From positions 1 to 8,615 of the forward strand of contig JAPLON010000160.1 of NCBI GenBank assembly GCA_026400695.1: a stretch of DNA of 8,615 bases, written 5' to 3'. The position numbers and the translations under genes are program-made. The DNA comes from Pseudomonadota bacterium. GTDB lineage: Bacteria; Pseudomonadota; Alphaproteobacteria; Paracaedibacterales; CAITNM01. This document shows, piece by piece, positions 1-5,280 of this stretch. Below the pieces are notes generated by a model that saw only the letters and a list, made by a program, of their open reading frames with translations, had not been told where the DNA came from and ran no database searches. The stretch's first letter is position 1. Every line of letters starts with the position of its first letter.

Positions 1-99
1 AACTAAATCAGCTGCTGTTCTGGCAGGAGTTCCTGCAACAAAATATTCTAACAGTCTTAACTGCTCTGAACGTGACAGCTTGCAATGCTTTACATACAT
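1..99 (-). CDS. IS1595/IS1016-like transposase, N-terminal fragment (runs off window)
   Basis: An open minus-strand frame starts at ATG 99..97 and reads 33 codons to the window edge, so only the N-terminus is visible. The segments KLSRSEQLRLLEYFVAG and ARTAADLV match what I remember of the N-terminal recognition region of IS1016-type transposases of the IS1595 family (RLSQYKQNKL.ELFVAG.TARTAAELV). The catalytic domain lies outside the window, so I cannot say whether the copy is intact. An in-frame stop (TAG, complement of 109-111) precedes the ATG by three codons, which limits the start. The putative element end lies upstream near position 138. Family assignment is from memory of the motif, not from a search. 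Confidence 0.75.
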   Translation of the reverse strand, partial: MYVKHCKLSRSEQLRLLEYFVAGTPARTAADLV

Positions 100-107
100 T
101 CTTACAT

Positions 108-138
108 CCTAACTTCTTAAAAGTCAGGTGTCAGCCCC
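108..138 (-). repeat. Candidate terminal inverted repeat of the IS1595-like element
   Basis: Read on the minus strand from 138, the sequence begins GGGGCTGACACCTGACTTTT and ends shortly before the transposase start. A G-rich tip just upstream of the transposase is expected for the end of such an element. The other end is outside the window, so neither the repeat nor a target duplication can be confirmed; IS1595 elements usually duplicate 8 bp. Confidence 0.45.
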
Positions 139-159
139 AAATTATTTGCAGCTGCCATA

Positions 160-186
160 TAAAAAAAGTGCTAGCCAAACGCTAGC
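160..186 (-). terminator. Rho-independent terminator of the split exported-protein gene
   Basis: On the minus strand GCTAGC (186..181) pairs with GCTAGC (175..170) across a 5-nt loop, followed by CAC and seven T (167..161). It lies 28 nt after the stop codon of the gene ending at 214, as expected for an intrinsic terminator. Confidence 0.7.
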
Positions 187-443
187 TCTTGTTCGAGTAC
201 AAGTTTAGTCGTTTTAATTTAATCTTGCAGAAACACCTATTAGTGTATGAGTTATGCTGAAACTTGTTAGATTCTTTTCTTTAAAAAAATCGGTAACTTC
301 TTGTCTTAAAGTTGGATCAACATTTTGACTAATTTTGTAAAGTTCATCTAGACCAATAGTTTTTGTATCCTTTTCCATAATGGGGGAAGTGTAATATTCT
401 TTACCATTAAAAAGGAAGTCTAATTGAAATCTAAGAGCAGTTA

Positions 444-471
444 TAGCCACCTACGTATAATATGGCTATAA
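444..471 (+). repeat. IS630 left terminal inverted repeat
   Basis: This end begins TAGCCACCTACGTATAATAT. It matches the reverse complement of 1323-1350 at 22 of 28 positions; the innermost CTATAA and the central TATAAT blocks are identical. Confidence 0.8.
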
Positions 472-502
472 TTTTAAACAAACTTTAACTTATTCTTTAT
501 CC

Positions 503-871
503 ATGACCTATTCTCGTGATTTTCGCAGTAAAGTACTAACCGTAAGAGAGCAAGAAACCCTAAGTATGGCTAAGGTTGCCAAACGCTTTGGCGTTGGTTT
601 AAAAAGCGTGCTGCGTTGGTCTAAAAATATTGAGTCCATAACAAAACGCAATAAGCCAGCAACTAAAATTGATATGGAAGCACTGAAACGTGATGTGGAA
701 CAATACCCCGATGCCTACCAATTTGAACGTGCAACGCGGTTAGGTGTTAGTGAGGGTTGTATATTTCATGCCTTGAAGCGCTTGGGCGTTACCTATAAAA
801 AAAACTCTGGAGCACCCAAAGGCGGATCCAGAAAAACGCTCTGTTTTCTGCGAAAGGATCAAGAAACATAA
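503..871 (+). CDS. IS630 transposase, first frame (DNA-binding half)
   Basis: The frame opens MTYSRDFRSKVL, typical of IS630 transposases. It has a helix-turn-helix around residues 20-40 (AKVAKRFGVGLKSVLRWSKN) and a second DNA-binding segment ending in ALKRLGVTYKK at residue 100. Homology to the family stops there: after the run of eight A at 797-804 this frame gives an unrelated tail (NSGAPKGG...) and ends at 871. The rest of the transposase continues in the next frame from 804. The product alone would bind DNA but lack catalytic residues. No clear ribosome site precedes the ATG. Confidence 0.85.
   Translation: MTYSRDFRSKVLTVREQETLSMAKVAKRFGVGLKSVLRWSKNIESITKRNKPATKIDMEALKRDVEQYPDAYQFERATRLGVSEGCIFHALKRLGVTYKKNSGAPKGGSRKTLCFLRKDQET
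797..804 (+). other. Run of eight A joining the two transposase frames
   Basis: TAT is followed by eight A and CTCTGG. Deleting one A, or adding two, in the transcript fuses YKK to TLEHPK, the expected family sequence. Runs of eight or more A are known sites of transcriptional slippage, and several IS630 elements use recoding; a simple inactivating insertion gives the same picture. Confidence 0.6.
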
Positions 872-1328
872 GGACCAGAGGCGTTCTCTGGTATTTATTG
901 ATGAATCTGGTTTTGCTCATGATATGCCACGTCTACATGGGTACGCTGTAAAAGGCAACCGCTGCTTTGGCACTCATAACTGGGGTGCAAAAGGACGTAC
1001 CAATGTGATTGGTGCTCTACTTTTTGGTGCATTACTGACAGTCAGTCTGTTTCAAACTAACGTAAATACCGGGATATTTAGCAGCTGGGTGATAGAAGAC
1101 CTAATTCCAAAGTTGCCCGCTAACAGTGTAGTTATCATGGATAATGCCAGCTTTCATAAGGGGATGCTTATGAAAAAAGCCATAGAAGATGCTGGTCATA
1201 CGTTGCTTTATTTGCCGCCATATTCGCCTGATCTTAATCCAATTGAGAAGAAATGGGCTCAAGCAAAAGCGATTAGGAGACGTGTGGGGGGTAGTATAGA
1301 TAACCTATTTAAGAATCATGTTTTATAG
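804..1328 (+). CDS. IS630 transposase, second frame (DDE catalytic half)
   Basis: This frame picks up the family sequence exactly where the first loses it: TLEHPKADPEKR follows YKK. It carries the DDE_3 catalytic core: FIDESGF (Asp, codon 900-902), VIMDNASFHK (Asp, codon 1140-1142) and YSPDLNPIEKKWAQ (Glu, codon 1245-1247). Thirty-four residues separate the last two, the DD34E spacing of IS630. Joined to the first 100 residues of the other frame it makes a 274-residue protein, a plausible full length, ending RRRVGGSIDNLFKNHVL. The first ATG in this frame is at 924, after the first catalytic Asp, so starting there would give an inactive product. Expression therefore needs slippage or frameshifting at the A run, or the copy is dead. 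Confidence 0.85.
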   Translation, partial: TLEHPKADPEKRSVFCERIKKHKDQRRSLVFIDESGFAHDMPRLHGYAVKGNRCFGTHNWGAKGRTNVIGALLFGALLTVSLFQTNVNTGIFSSWVIEDLIPKLPANSVVIMDNASFHKGMLMKKAIEDAGHTLLYLPPYSPDLNPIEKKWAQAKAIRRRVGGSIDNLFKNHVL

Positions 1329-1350
1329 TCAAATTATATGTAGCAAGCTA
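1323..1350 (-). repeat. IS630 right terminal inverted repeat
   Basis: Read from 1350 on the minus strand it begins TAGCTTGCTACATATAATTT, the partner of 444-471. It contains the transposase stop codon at 1326-1328. Confidence 0.8.
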
Positions 1351-1534
1351 TACATTGTTTTTACTATCAAGGTAGCCCCATGGATGGTGTCTTACTTCAA
1401 ACCTGGCAATTCTTAGATTTTCTTCTGGTACTGCACTGGTTGCTTCAGAGGCTATTAGTAAATTGCACAAAGATATCGCCACAGCTATTATTATTCTTTT
1501 CATACAAACTCTTATAATAGATTAATCGCACTTT

Positions 1535-1558
1535 GCGAATATATCTAATTTTTTTTGA
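1535..1558 (-). promoter_or_regulatory. Conserved upstream element of the split gene
   Basis: This 24-nt block matches 2125-2148 at 19 positions and lies 31 nt before the start codon (32 nt for the other copy). Its downstream edge ATTCGC leads into a dyad (TCGCA-AAG-TGCGA, 1526-1538 in plus coordinates). A TATTAT -10-like box lies about 15 nt further on and no TTGACA is present. This suggests a regulator site near -35, or simply co-duplicated upstream DNA. Confidence 0.45.
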
Positions 1559-1639
1559 AAAGGCTAGTAGAACTTTATTTTAGTTTTATTTTATAAAGAT
1601 GGTGCTACTTTCTAAACATAACTGTCTTATTAAAAAGAA

Positions 1640-1660
1640 CGCCAAGTAAAGTACTTGGCG
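1640..1660 (-). terminator. Terminator hairpin after the second exported-protein gene
   Basis: CGCCAAGTA and TACTTGGCG form a perfect 9-bp stem with a 3-nt loop. It is T-rich on the 3' side of both strands (TTCTTTTTA on minus, CTTTTTAG on plus), so it could act both ways. It lies 57 nt beyond the stop codon at 1718. Confidence 0.8.
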
Positions 1661-1717
1661 CTTTTTAGTCTTTGTATTTAGTATGTTTATCCCAAAAAAT
1701 AGGGATTCTAAACCTAT

Positions 1718-2092
1718 CTACTTAAGCACAACAGTAGGTAAAGGTTTAAACGTAATACTGTATTCAGTTGGGGCTTCGAAGAATTTTCGAACTCTTTCTT
1801 CTAAACTTTTGTCGCCAGTGTTAAATACTAAAAGTTCAGCCAAAGCTGTTGGTACTGCTACATATTCATCAGCTGAATCGTAATAAGTTTTTCCGTTGAA
1901 AGAAAGTTGTACTCTAGCTCCAAGGTTAACTACAGTGCCATCGTCATCTCTTTGATATAGTCGAGATATAACCTCAAATTTTGTTGCTTGTCGTTGTTGT
2001 GCCAATCTTTCCCTGTCACCTGGTCTATTTGGTAATGTTGCCATTAGTGCGCTGCATACCATTAGCATTGCAATTAATATTGTTTTTTTCAT
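1718..2092 (-). CDS. Small exported protein, FNGxxYY family (124 aa)
   Basis: I do not recognise a named family. From ATG 2092 the protein opens with a signal peptide (MKKTILIAMLMVCSALMA), then an Arg/Gln-rich stretch and a mature domain TKFEV...FNGKTYY (residues 65-71)...SLEERVRKFF (96-105)...EYSITFKPLPTVVLK at the end. The FNG motif, the LxxxVxxFF motif and the TKFEV-like segment recur in both neighbours. An upstream in-frame ATG (2137) is unlikely: it puts 15 polar residues before the signal peptide and runs the gene through a palindromic upstream element. AAGAG sits 7 nt before ATG 2092. The gene has its own upstream region and terminator, so it seems to be transcribed alone. A secreted effector or periplasmic role is possible but unproven. 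Confidence 0.8.
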   Translation of the reverse strand: MKKTILIAMLMVCSALMATLPNRPGDRERLAQQRQATKFEVISRLYQRDDDGTVVNLGARVQLSFNGKTYYDSADEYVAVPTALAELLVFNTGDKSLEERVRKFFEAPTEYSITFKPLPTVVLK

Positions 2093-2120
2093 TTGAAATC
2101 TCTTGATATATGGAACAGAC

Positions 2121-2148
2121 ATTCGCGAATTTATCACATTACTTTTGA
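2121..2148 (-). promoter_or_regulatory. Conserved upstream element with ATTCGCGAAT palindrome
   Basis: A perfect 10-bp palindrome (2121-2130) overlaps a 24-nt block (2125-2148) shared at 19 of 24 positions with the split paralogue, at the same distance from the start codon. A weak TATATC -10-like box follows 14 nt after ATTCGC. It may be the operator of a common regulator. Confidence 0.45.
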
Positions 2149-2199
2149 ATATACTAGAGGAGTTTTGTTTTAATTCTGACCATCAGAAACAGATTCAAT

Positions 2200-2649
2200 T
2201 TAATCAAATTGTCTACGTTTTTTCTCACAATTCCTTTGAAAGTAAACATTAACAAAGGTATTTATAAAATCTTCTTTTACTAATTCTTCAACGTCTTCAA
2301 ATAAACTGAATGCTTTTTCAGCTTCTTCTTTAGCGGTATCAAAGAACGCAAGGACATTAGCTTCTAAGGTTTTAGCTACATCGCTGTTAAATCTTAAAAA
2401 ATCATTTGTTGTTTCGCAGGTGACTGTAGTTTCGCATGGGCCATGAGTGTAGTAACATTCTCCATTAAAATATAGACTTGTTAACGTCATGGGAATCTTA
2501 GTATTGCCATCTCTATCTACGTATATACGTGTAGATACAACACTAAATATTTTGTGTCTTTCAGTATTTATATCAGAAGAATCCGTATCAGATGATGCCG
2601 CTAACGCTCCGCCTATCGCAAATAATGTGGCTAATATAATTCTTTTCAT
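2200..2649 (-). CDS. Small exported protein, FNGxxYY family, extended C-terminus (149 aa)
   Basis: Third and most divergent member of the family. The signal peptide MKRIILATLFAIGGALA has an ALA cleavage site after residue 17, followed by a Ser/Asp-rich linker (19-30). The mature part has KIFSVVSTRIYVDRDG (33-48), FNGECYY (61-67) and TLEANVLAFF (94-103). Unlike its relatives it has an acidic insertion (about 105-126, EEAEKAFSLFEDVEELVK) before a final FINTFVNVYFQRN segment that replaces the siblings' YSITF-type end, plus a basic tail. It has four cysteines in the mature part (65, 72, 78, 141), which the siblings lack. It has its own TTGACA promoter and lacks the upstream element of the other two. 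Function unknown. Confidence 0.8.
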   Translation of the reverse strand: MKRIILATLFAIGGALAASSDTDSSDINTERHKIFSVVSTRIYVDRDGNTKIPMTLTSLYFNGECYYTHGPCETTVTCETTNDFLRFNSDVAKTLEANVLAFFDTAKEEAEKAFSLFEDVEELVKEDFINTFVNVYFQRNCEKKRRQFD

Positions 2650-2678
2650 TAAAATATAATTCTAAATATTACTGTAAC

Positions 2679-2706
2679 AGAATATCAAAACTCACAAATT
2701 TGTCAA
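2679..2706 (-). promoter_or_regulatory. Sigma-70-type promoter of the 149-aa exported protein
   Basis: On the minus strand TTGACA (2706..2701) is followed by a 16-nt spacer and TATTCT (2684..2679). The start site would be near 2672, giving a leader of about 23 nt before ATG 2649. Confidence 0.6.
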
Positions 2707-2712
2707 AAAATA

Positions 2713-2816
2713 ATATACCTATTCCTGCTCATTTCTCATTGCTTGGGGAGCAATGTGAAATGTGTATTATGGGGACTGGTAATCTTAACCAGAGGGATCA
2801 GCAGGAATAGGTATAT
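2713..2816 (+). promoter_or_regulatory. 104-nt three-stem structured element, candidate riboregulator or mobile palindrome
   Basis: A perfect 17-bp closing stem pairs 2713-2729 with 2800-2816. Inside it a 14-position hairpin with one mismatch pairs 2730-2743 with 2749-2762 around a TGGGG loop, and a 5-bp hairpin pairs 2776-2780 with 2788-2792. The right arm of the closing stem contains AGGA (2803-2806) and the first two bases of ATG 2815, so in RNA the ribosome site of the following small ORF would be fully paired. I recognise no Rfam class. It could be a translational switch or thermometer, a small RNA, or a MITE-like palindrome that happens to end there. Confidence 0.6.
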
Positions 2817-2892
2817 GTCCCATGCAATTTTAGTAAAATTTTCTGTATCTGCTTTATTAACATTTTTATCCTTGACAGTTATCTTCTGTTGA
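2815..2892 (+). CDS. Possible 25-aa hydrophobic peptide or leader ORF
   Basis: ATG 2815 follows AGGA with 8 nt spacing and encodes a short peptide with KFSVSALLTFLSLTVIFC before TGA. It is a single hydrophobic segment that looks like a signal peptide or small membrane protein. It is in the same frame as the lipoprotein gene at 2923, separated by two stops, and resembles that protein's own start (KFFVMVLLTSVGALYSC). It may be a leader peptide, a toxin-like peptide, or the decayed start of a duplicated lipoprotein gene. The chance of a spurious short ORF is real; the positioned ribosome site is the main support. Confidence 0.4.
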   Translation: MSHAILVKFSVSALLTFLSLTVIFC

Positions 2893-2902
2893 TGCTTTTG
2901 AT
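2872..2902 (+). promoter_or_regulatory. Possible promoter of the lipoprotein-like gene
   Basis: A perfect TTGACA (2872-2877) is followed after 19 nt by TTTGAT (2897-2902), a poor -10 at long spacing. It lies just before the ribosome site at 2911 and inside the small ORF. Confidence 0.35.
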
Positions 2903-2922
2903 TATTGGTCGAGGTTATTTAT

Positions 2923-3660
2923 ATGGATAATATGTTGAAATTTTTTGTGATGGTTTTATTAACAAGTGTAGGTGCTTTGTATTCGTGCTGTGGAGATACT
3001 ACAGTAGCACCATCTGATGATGTTAAAGATAAAGCCTTACCACCCATCAGCTCTCACCCAAGTGTTTTATGGGATGTTGATAGGAGAATACATAGGAAAG
3101 TACAACTTGTTTTGCCGCCTGAGAAGGCCGCTTCACCAGCAGAAACACCATGCCTAGCTGAAGATGCTGAGTTTTCTATCTTCACCCAATGTGCATCTGA
3201 AGGAGATTTCAAAGCATACTATGATTTTGTTAAAGGTATGAAAAAGGAAAGACTGACCCGATTTTTTAGTTATTGGCCGGATAATACTATTTTTCTTAGT
3301 GATCTTGATGCTGGTGGCGCACTATCCGACAATACTCTTGGGGCATTTAAACAAGCTCTTTTTGAAGTCATAGGTGCTGCAGACATAACAACACCAATCG
3401 TAGGTGTTCCAGACTTCGCTGGTTTTAAGAGAGATGTAGAATTGATAGTTTTGTTAGCCATTGAGTCACATATTAAATTTTTTGAGTTAGTTGCGCCTTC
3501 TTGTACTGATTTACCGACGTTTGGTGATGATTTGCAGTTGTGTGACTACGAAGAATTCAAACTATTGAGAGATTCCATCACTAGTGATCCAAGCTCACCA
3601 TTAAAAGACCCAACTGTGCAAGGGGTTTTTGCTTCCATAAGGTCGATTGTAGAAAGTTAA
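2923..3660 (+). CDS. Putative lipoprotein of unknown function (245 aa)
   Basis: I do not recognise this protein. ATG 2923 is preferred because GAGG (2911-2914) lies 8 nt upstream and the protein then opens directly with a signal peptide; an in-frame TTG at 2905 would add six residues and place the ribosome site inside the gene. Residues 5-21 are hydrophobic and end in LYSC (19-22), an imperfect lipobox because Tyr at -2 is unusual. After a Pro/Asp-rich linker (about 24-50) comes a mixed, mostly helical globular region. It has four further cysteines (77, 90, 194, 207) that could form two disulphides outside the cytoplasm. It shares no obvious motif with the FNGxxYY proteins nearby. An envelope or secreted location is inferred. 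Confidence 0.75.
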   Translation: MDNMLKFFVMVLLTSVGALYSCCGDTTVAPSDDVKDKALPPISSHPSVLWDVDRRIHRKVQLVLPPEKAASPAETPCLAEDAEFSIFTQCASEGDFKAYYDFVKGMKKERLTRFFSYWPDNTIFLSDLDAGGALSDNTLGAFKQALFEVIGAADITTPIVGVPDFAGFKRDVELIVLLAIESHIKFFELVAPSCTDLPTFGDDLQLCDYEEFKLLRDSITSDPSSPLKDPTVQGVFASIRSIVES

Positions 3661-3712
3661 TAGTTAACACTTAGGTTTTATACCATTTTCCCTAATTAAT
3701 TGTCTTTTTTTG

Positions 3713-3762
3713 TGGATTCCAGCCGGAGTTTATTCTCGGCCTGATCGGTGACGGGAATGATA
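3713..3762 (-). repeat. Interspersed palindromic repeat, copy 1
   Basis: It starts TGGATTCC and ends GGGAATGAT, with an inner bulged stem (GCCGGAG/CTCGGC around TTTATT). Read on the minus strand its ends are ATCATTCCC...GGAATCCA, the same type as the other two copies. It sits between two convergent genes. It resembles the short GTCATTCCC...GGGAATCCA palindromes scattered through many proteobacterial genomes. Confidence 0.55.
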
Positions 3763-3793
3763 CTAAAAGCAGCTGCAAAACTAGTGTTTCCTT

Positions 3794-3821
3794 GTCATCC
3801 CTTCGAAAGAGGGGATCCATT
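3794..3821 (+). repeat. Interspersed palindromic repeat, copy 2
   Basis: TGTCATCCC at the left and GGGGATCCAT at the right form a short stem around a CGAA core. It shares its outer sequences with copy 3, but its inner part is much shorter and different. No T-run follows on either strand that would make it a good intrinsic terminator. Confidence 0.55.
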
Positions 3822-3851
3822 TTTACTTAATGTTATTTTCGATAAATGGTA

Positions 3852-5174
3852 TTAGTTGATTTGCGCTGCAGGGTTGCTGCTTATGCCAAGCGCTGATCTT
3901 AACATAAACGCTGGAGTTATTTCTCCAAAACCAACTACAGGGGAGGTTTCTATAGGAAGCTCCCTAATCTGGTGCGGCAGGTACGATCTAGGTCTTTCTT
4001 TTTCAGTCCTTACTTTAGGATGAACCTTATTTTGCGGTTCTTCTTTTACTTTTTCCTTAGGTTCAAACTGCTTGGTATTTAATTTTGTATCTTGATGCTT
4101 TTCAATATTTGCTAATAGCTTCATTTCACGAGGGTTGGCCAAGGTAAACGCCAATCCTTTTAGGTCTGCGCGTCCTGTACGACCAATGCGGTGCACATAA
4201 TCTTCTACTTGCAATGGCACATTAAAATTAACCACCATGCCCAGGCCTTCAATATCAACGCCGCGGGCAAGTACATCACTGGCAATCAATACACTAATTT
4301 CCCCAGCTTTAAATGACTGCAAAGTTTTGTTGCGTGATTCTTGATCCATATCACCATGGATTGCCCCAACCAAAAATTTATGGCGCATCAAAGAGCTTTT
4401 TAACAAATCAATATCGCGCTTACGATTGCAAAATATTACACAGTTCAAATCAGGGTGGTCATGTAAAATTTCGCGCAAAGCCTCGCGCTTATTTGTATCA
4501 CTAGCAAGTATTGCAAATTGTTCAATCGATGCTTTTGCACCCTTATGCCCAGCCACTTCAATTGTTTTTGGTAGCATCATATATTGTTCAACAAGCTTGC
4601 GAATATCAGGGGTCATCGTTGCACTAAACAATAATGTCTGTCGTAGCTTTGGCAGAACCGCCATAATTTTATCCACATCAGGAATAAAACCCATATCAAG
4701 CATGCGGTCAGCTTCGTCAATTACCACATGCTGTACGCCACATAGTAGTAATTTGCCGCGCTCTAAAAAGTCTAACAAACGCCCGGGCGTTGCAATTACA
4801 ATGTTGTGTGGTTTTTGCAAAGACCGCTCTTGCATGCCCATTGGGTCTCCGCCAATTAGCAAGACTGATTTTAAGCTTTCAAACTCATCAAACCGACGCA
4901 AATTTTCCTGTACCTGCACCGCTAATTCACGGGTTGGTTCCAAAATTAATACACTAGGGGTTTTAAATTTCTGAGGCTTTTCCTGCTGTATGCTTAAAAT
5001 TGGCAATAAAAAGGCTGCGGTTTTACCGGTTCCAGTTTGCGCCATGCCAATAATATCTTGCCCTCGCAATGCCACAGGAATTGCTTTTTCTTGAATTGTT
5101 GTTGGGACTAGATACCCAATCTCTTGCAAGCGCTTACATAGCTTTTCGCTTAACCCGGTTTGCGTGAATGACAT
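3852..5174 (-). CDS. rhlE: DEAD-box ATP-dependent RNA helicase, RhlE type
   Basis: The protein unwinds short RNA duplexes using ATP, in roles such as ribosome assembly and RNA decay (family knowledge). All motifs are intact: Q-motif FTQTGL...PTTIQ (residues 3-28), motif I AQTGTGKT (45-52), Ia PTRELA (80-85), Ib TPGR (129-132), II DEAD (153-156), III SAT (184-186), IV VIFCN (246-250), V SDVLARGVDI (299-308) and VI HRIGRTGR (328-335). The charged tail after about 365 (KEKVKEEPQ...KERPRS) is typical of the RhlE group and probably binds RNA or partners. Its 440 residues are normal for the family. It lies downstream of tsaD on the same strand but has a 163-nt gap with its own candidate promoter. 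The exact subtype (RhlE versus another DEAD paralogue) is less sure than the family. No strong Shine-Dalgarno is seen. Confidence 0.93.
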   Translation of the reverse strand: MSFTQTGLSEKLCKRLQEIGYLVPTTIQEKAIPVALRGQDIIGMAQTGTGKTAAFLLPILSIQQEKPQKFKTPSVLILEPTRELAVQVQENLRRFDEFESLKSVLLIGGDPMGMQERSLQKPHNIVIATPGRLLDFLERGKLLLCGVQHVVIDEADRMLDMGFIPDVDKIMAVLPKLRQTLLFSATMTPDIRKLVEQYMMLPKTIEVAGHKGAKASIEQFAILASDTNKREALREILHDHPDLNCVIFCNRKRDIDLLKSSLMRHKFLVGAIHGDMDQESRNKTLQSFKAGEISVLIASDVLARGVDIEGLGMVVNFNVPLQVEDYVHRIGRTGRADLKGLAFTLANPREMKLLANIEKHQDTKLNTKQFEPKEKVKEEPQNKVHPKVRTEKERPRSYLPHQIRELPIETSPVVGFGEITPAFMLRSALGISSNPAAQIN

Positions 5175-5201
5175 GTGTTCAAAATGCTGGACGATTCTAC
5201 C

Positions 5202-5229
5202 AATCTAGGCACTATTTATAAAAAGTCAA
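5202..5229 (-). promoter_or_regulatory. Candidate promoter of the DEAD-box helicase gene
   Basis: On the minus strand TTGACT (5229..5224), a 16-nt spacer and TAGATT (5207..5202) precede ATG 5174 by 27 nt, leaving a short leader of about 20 nt. Confidence 0.5.
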
Positions 5230-5250
5230 GATATATGTATGTATATTATT

Positions 5251-5280
5251 CGTCTCCATTGCCAACCTGCGTCTCCATTG
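5251..5280 (+). repeat. 11-bp direct repeat CGTCTCCATTG, two copies
   Basis: Identical copies at 5251-5261 and 5270-5280 are 19 nt apart, abutting the palindromic repeat. This is probably a local slippage duplication. Confidence 0.4.

Larger units (their letters stand above)
444..1350 (+). mobile_element. IS630-family insertion sequence, complete, 907 bp
   Basis: The element has 28-bp imperfect terminal inverted repeats, 444-471 and 1323-1350 (22 of 28 positions match), flanked by a duplicated TA. It carries one transposase in two frames on the plus strand, opposite to the gene it interrupts. The transposase stop codon lies within the right terminal repeat. The ends and target duplication are intact and host paralogues are present nearby, so the insertion is probably recent (inference). 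Confidence 0.88.
442..1352 (+). repeat. TA target-site duplication flanking IS630
   Basis: TA at 442-443 and TA at 1351-1352 flank the element directly. IS630/Tc1-mariner elements insert at TA and duplicate it. Placing the ends here, and not 2 bp further in, is decided by the host gene: only this choice restores its reading frame. Confidence 0.8.
214..1503 (-). pseudogene. Small exported protein of the FNGxxYY family, split by IS630
   Basis: The N-terminal half reads from ATG 1503..1501 to the insertion point at 1351: MKRIIIAVAISLCNLLIASE opens a signal peptide, with a likely cleavage after ATSA, then RFEV and a GYLDSKNNV end. The C-terminal half reads from 441 to a TAA at 214. Excising 444..1350 and one TA copy gives ...KNNV-TALRF..., in frame and without a stop, a 126-residue protein. 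In it FNGKEYY falls at residues 62-68 and TLRQEVTDFF at 95-104, matching the two intact paralogues downstream. Left as it is, translation from the true start stops after 51 codons at a TAG spanning the target/IS junction. An AAGAG ribosome site lies 5 nt upstream of the start. Function unknown; export is inferred from the signal peptide. Confidence 0.85.

Noticed and set aside
446..1348. Alternative IS630 ends 2 bp further in, with TA at 444-445 and 1349-1350 as the duplication
   Set aside because: It also satisfies TA insertion, but excision would leave the host gene out of frame with an early stop. The outer choice restores the frame.
2093..2137. Upstream ATG 2137 as start of the second exported protein
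   Set aside because: It would place a polar stretch before a perfect signal peptide and run the gene through the palindromic upstream element. ATG 2092 has an AAGAG site and matches its paralogues.
2160..2176. TCTGA/TCAGA hairpin between the second and third exported genes as a terminator
   Set aside because: The stem is only 5 bp with no T-run on the minus strand after it.
2713..2816. tRNA or hammerhead-type ribozyme for the three-stem structure
   Set aside because: There is no TPsiC-type loop, CCA end, or 7-bp acceptor geometry, and no CUGAUGA/GAAA core. The stems are too long and uneven.
4426..4974. 182-codon plus-strand open frame
   Set aside because: It lies antisense inside the DEAD-box helicase, whose motifs are all intact. 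It has no ribosome site or family motifs.
5251..5280. CRISPR repeats
   Set aside because: There are only two 11-bp copies, no further units and no cas genes.
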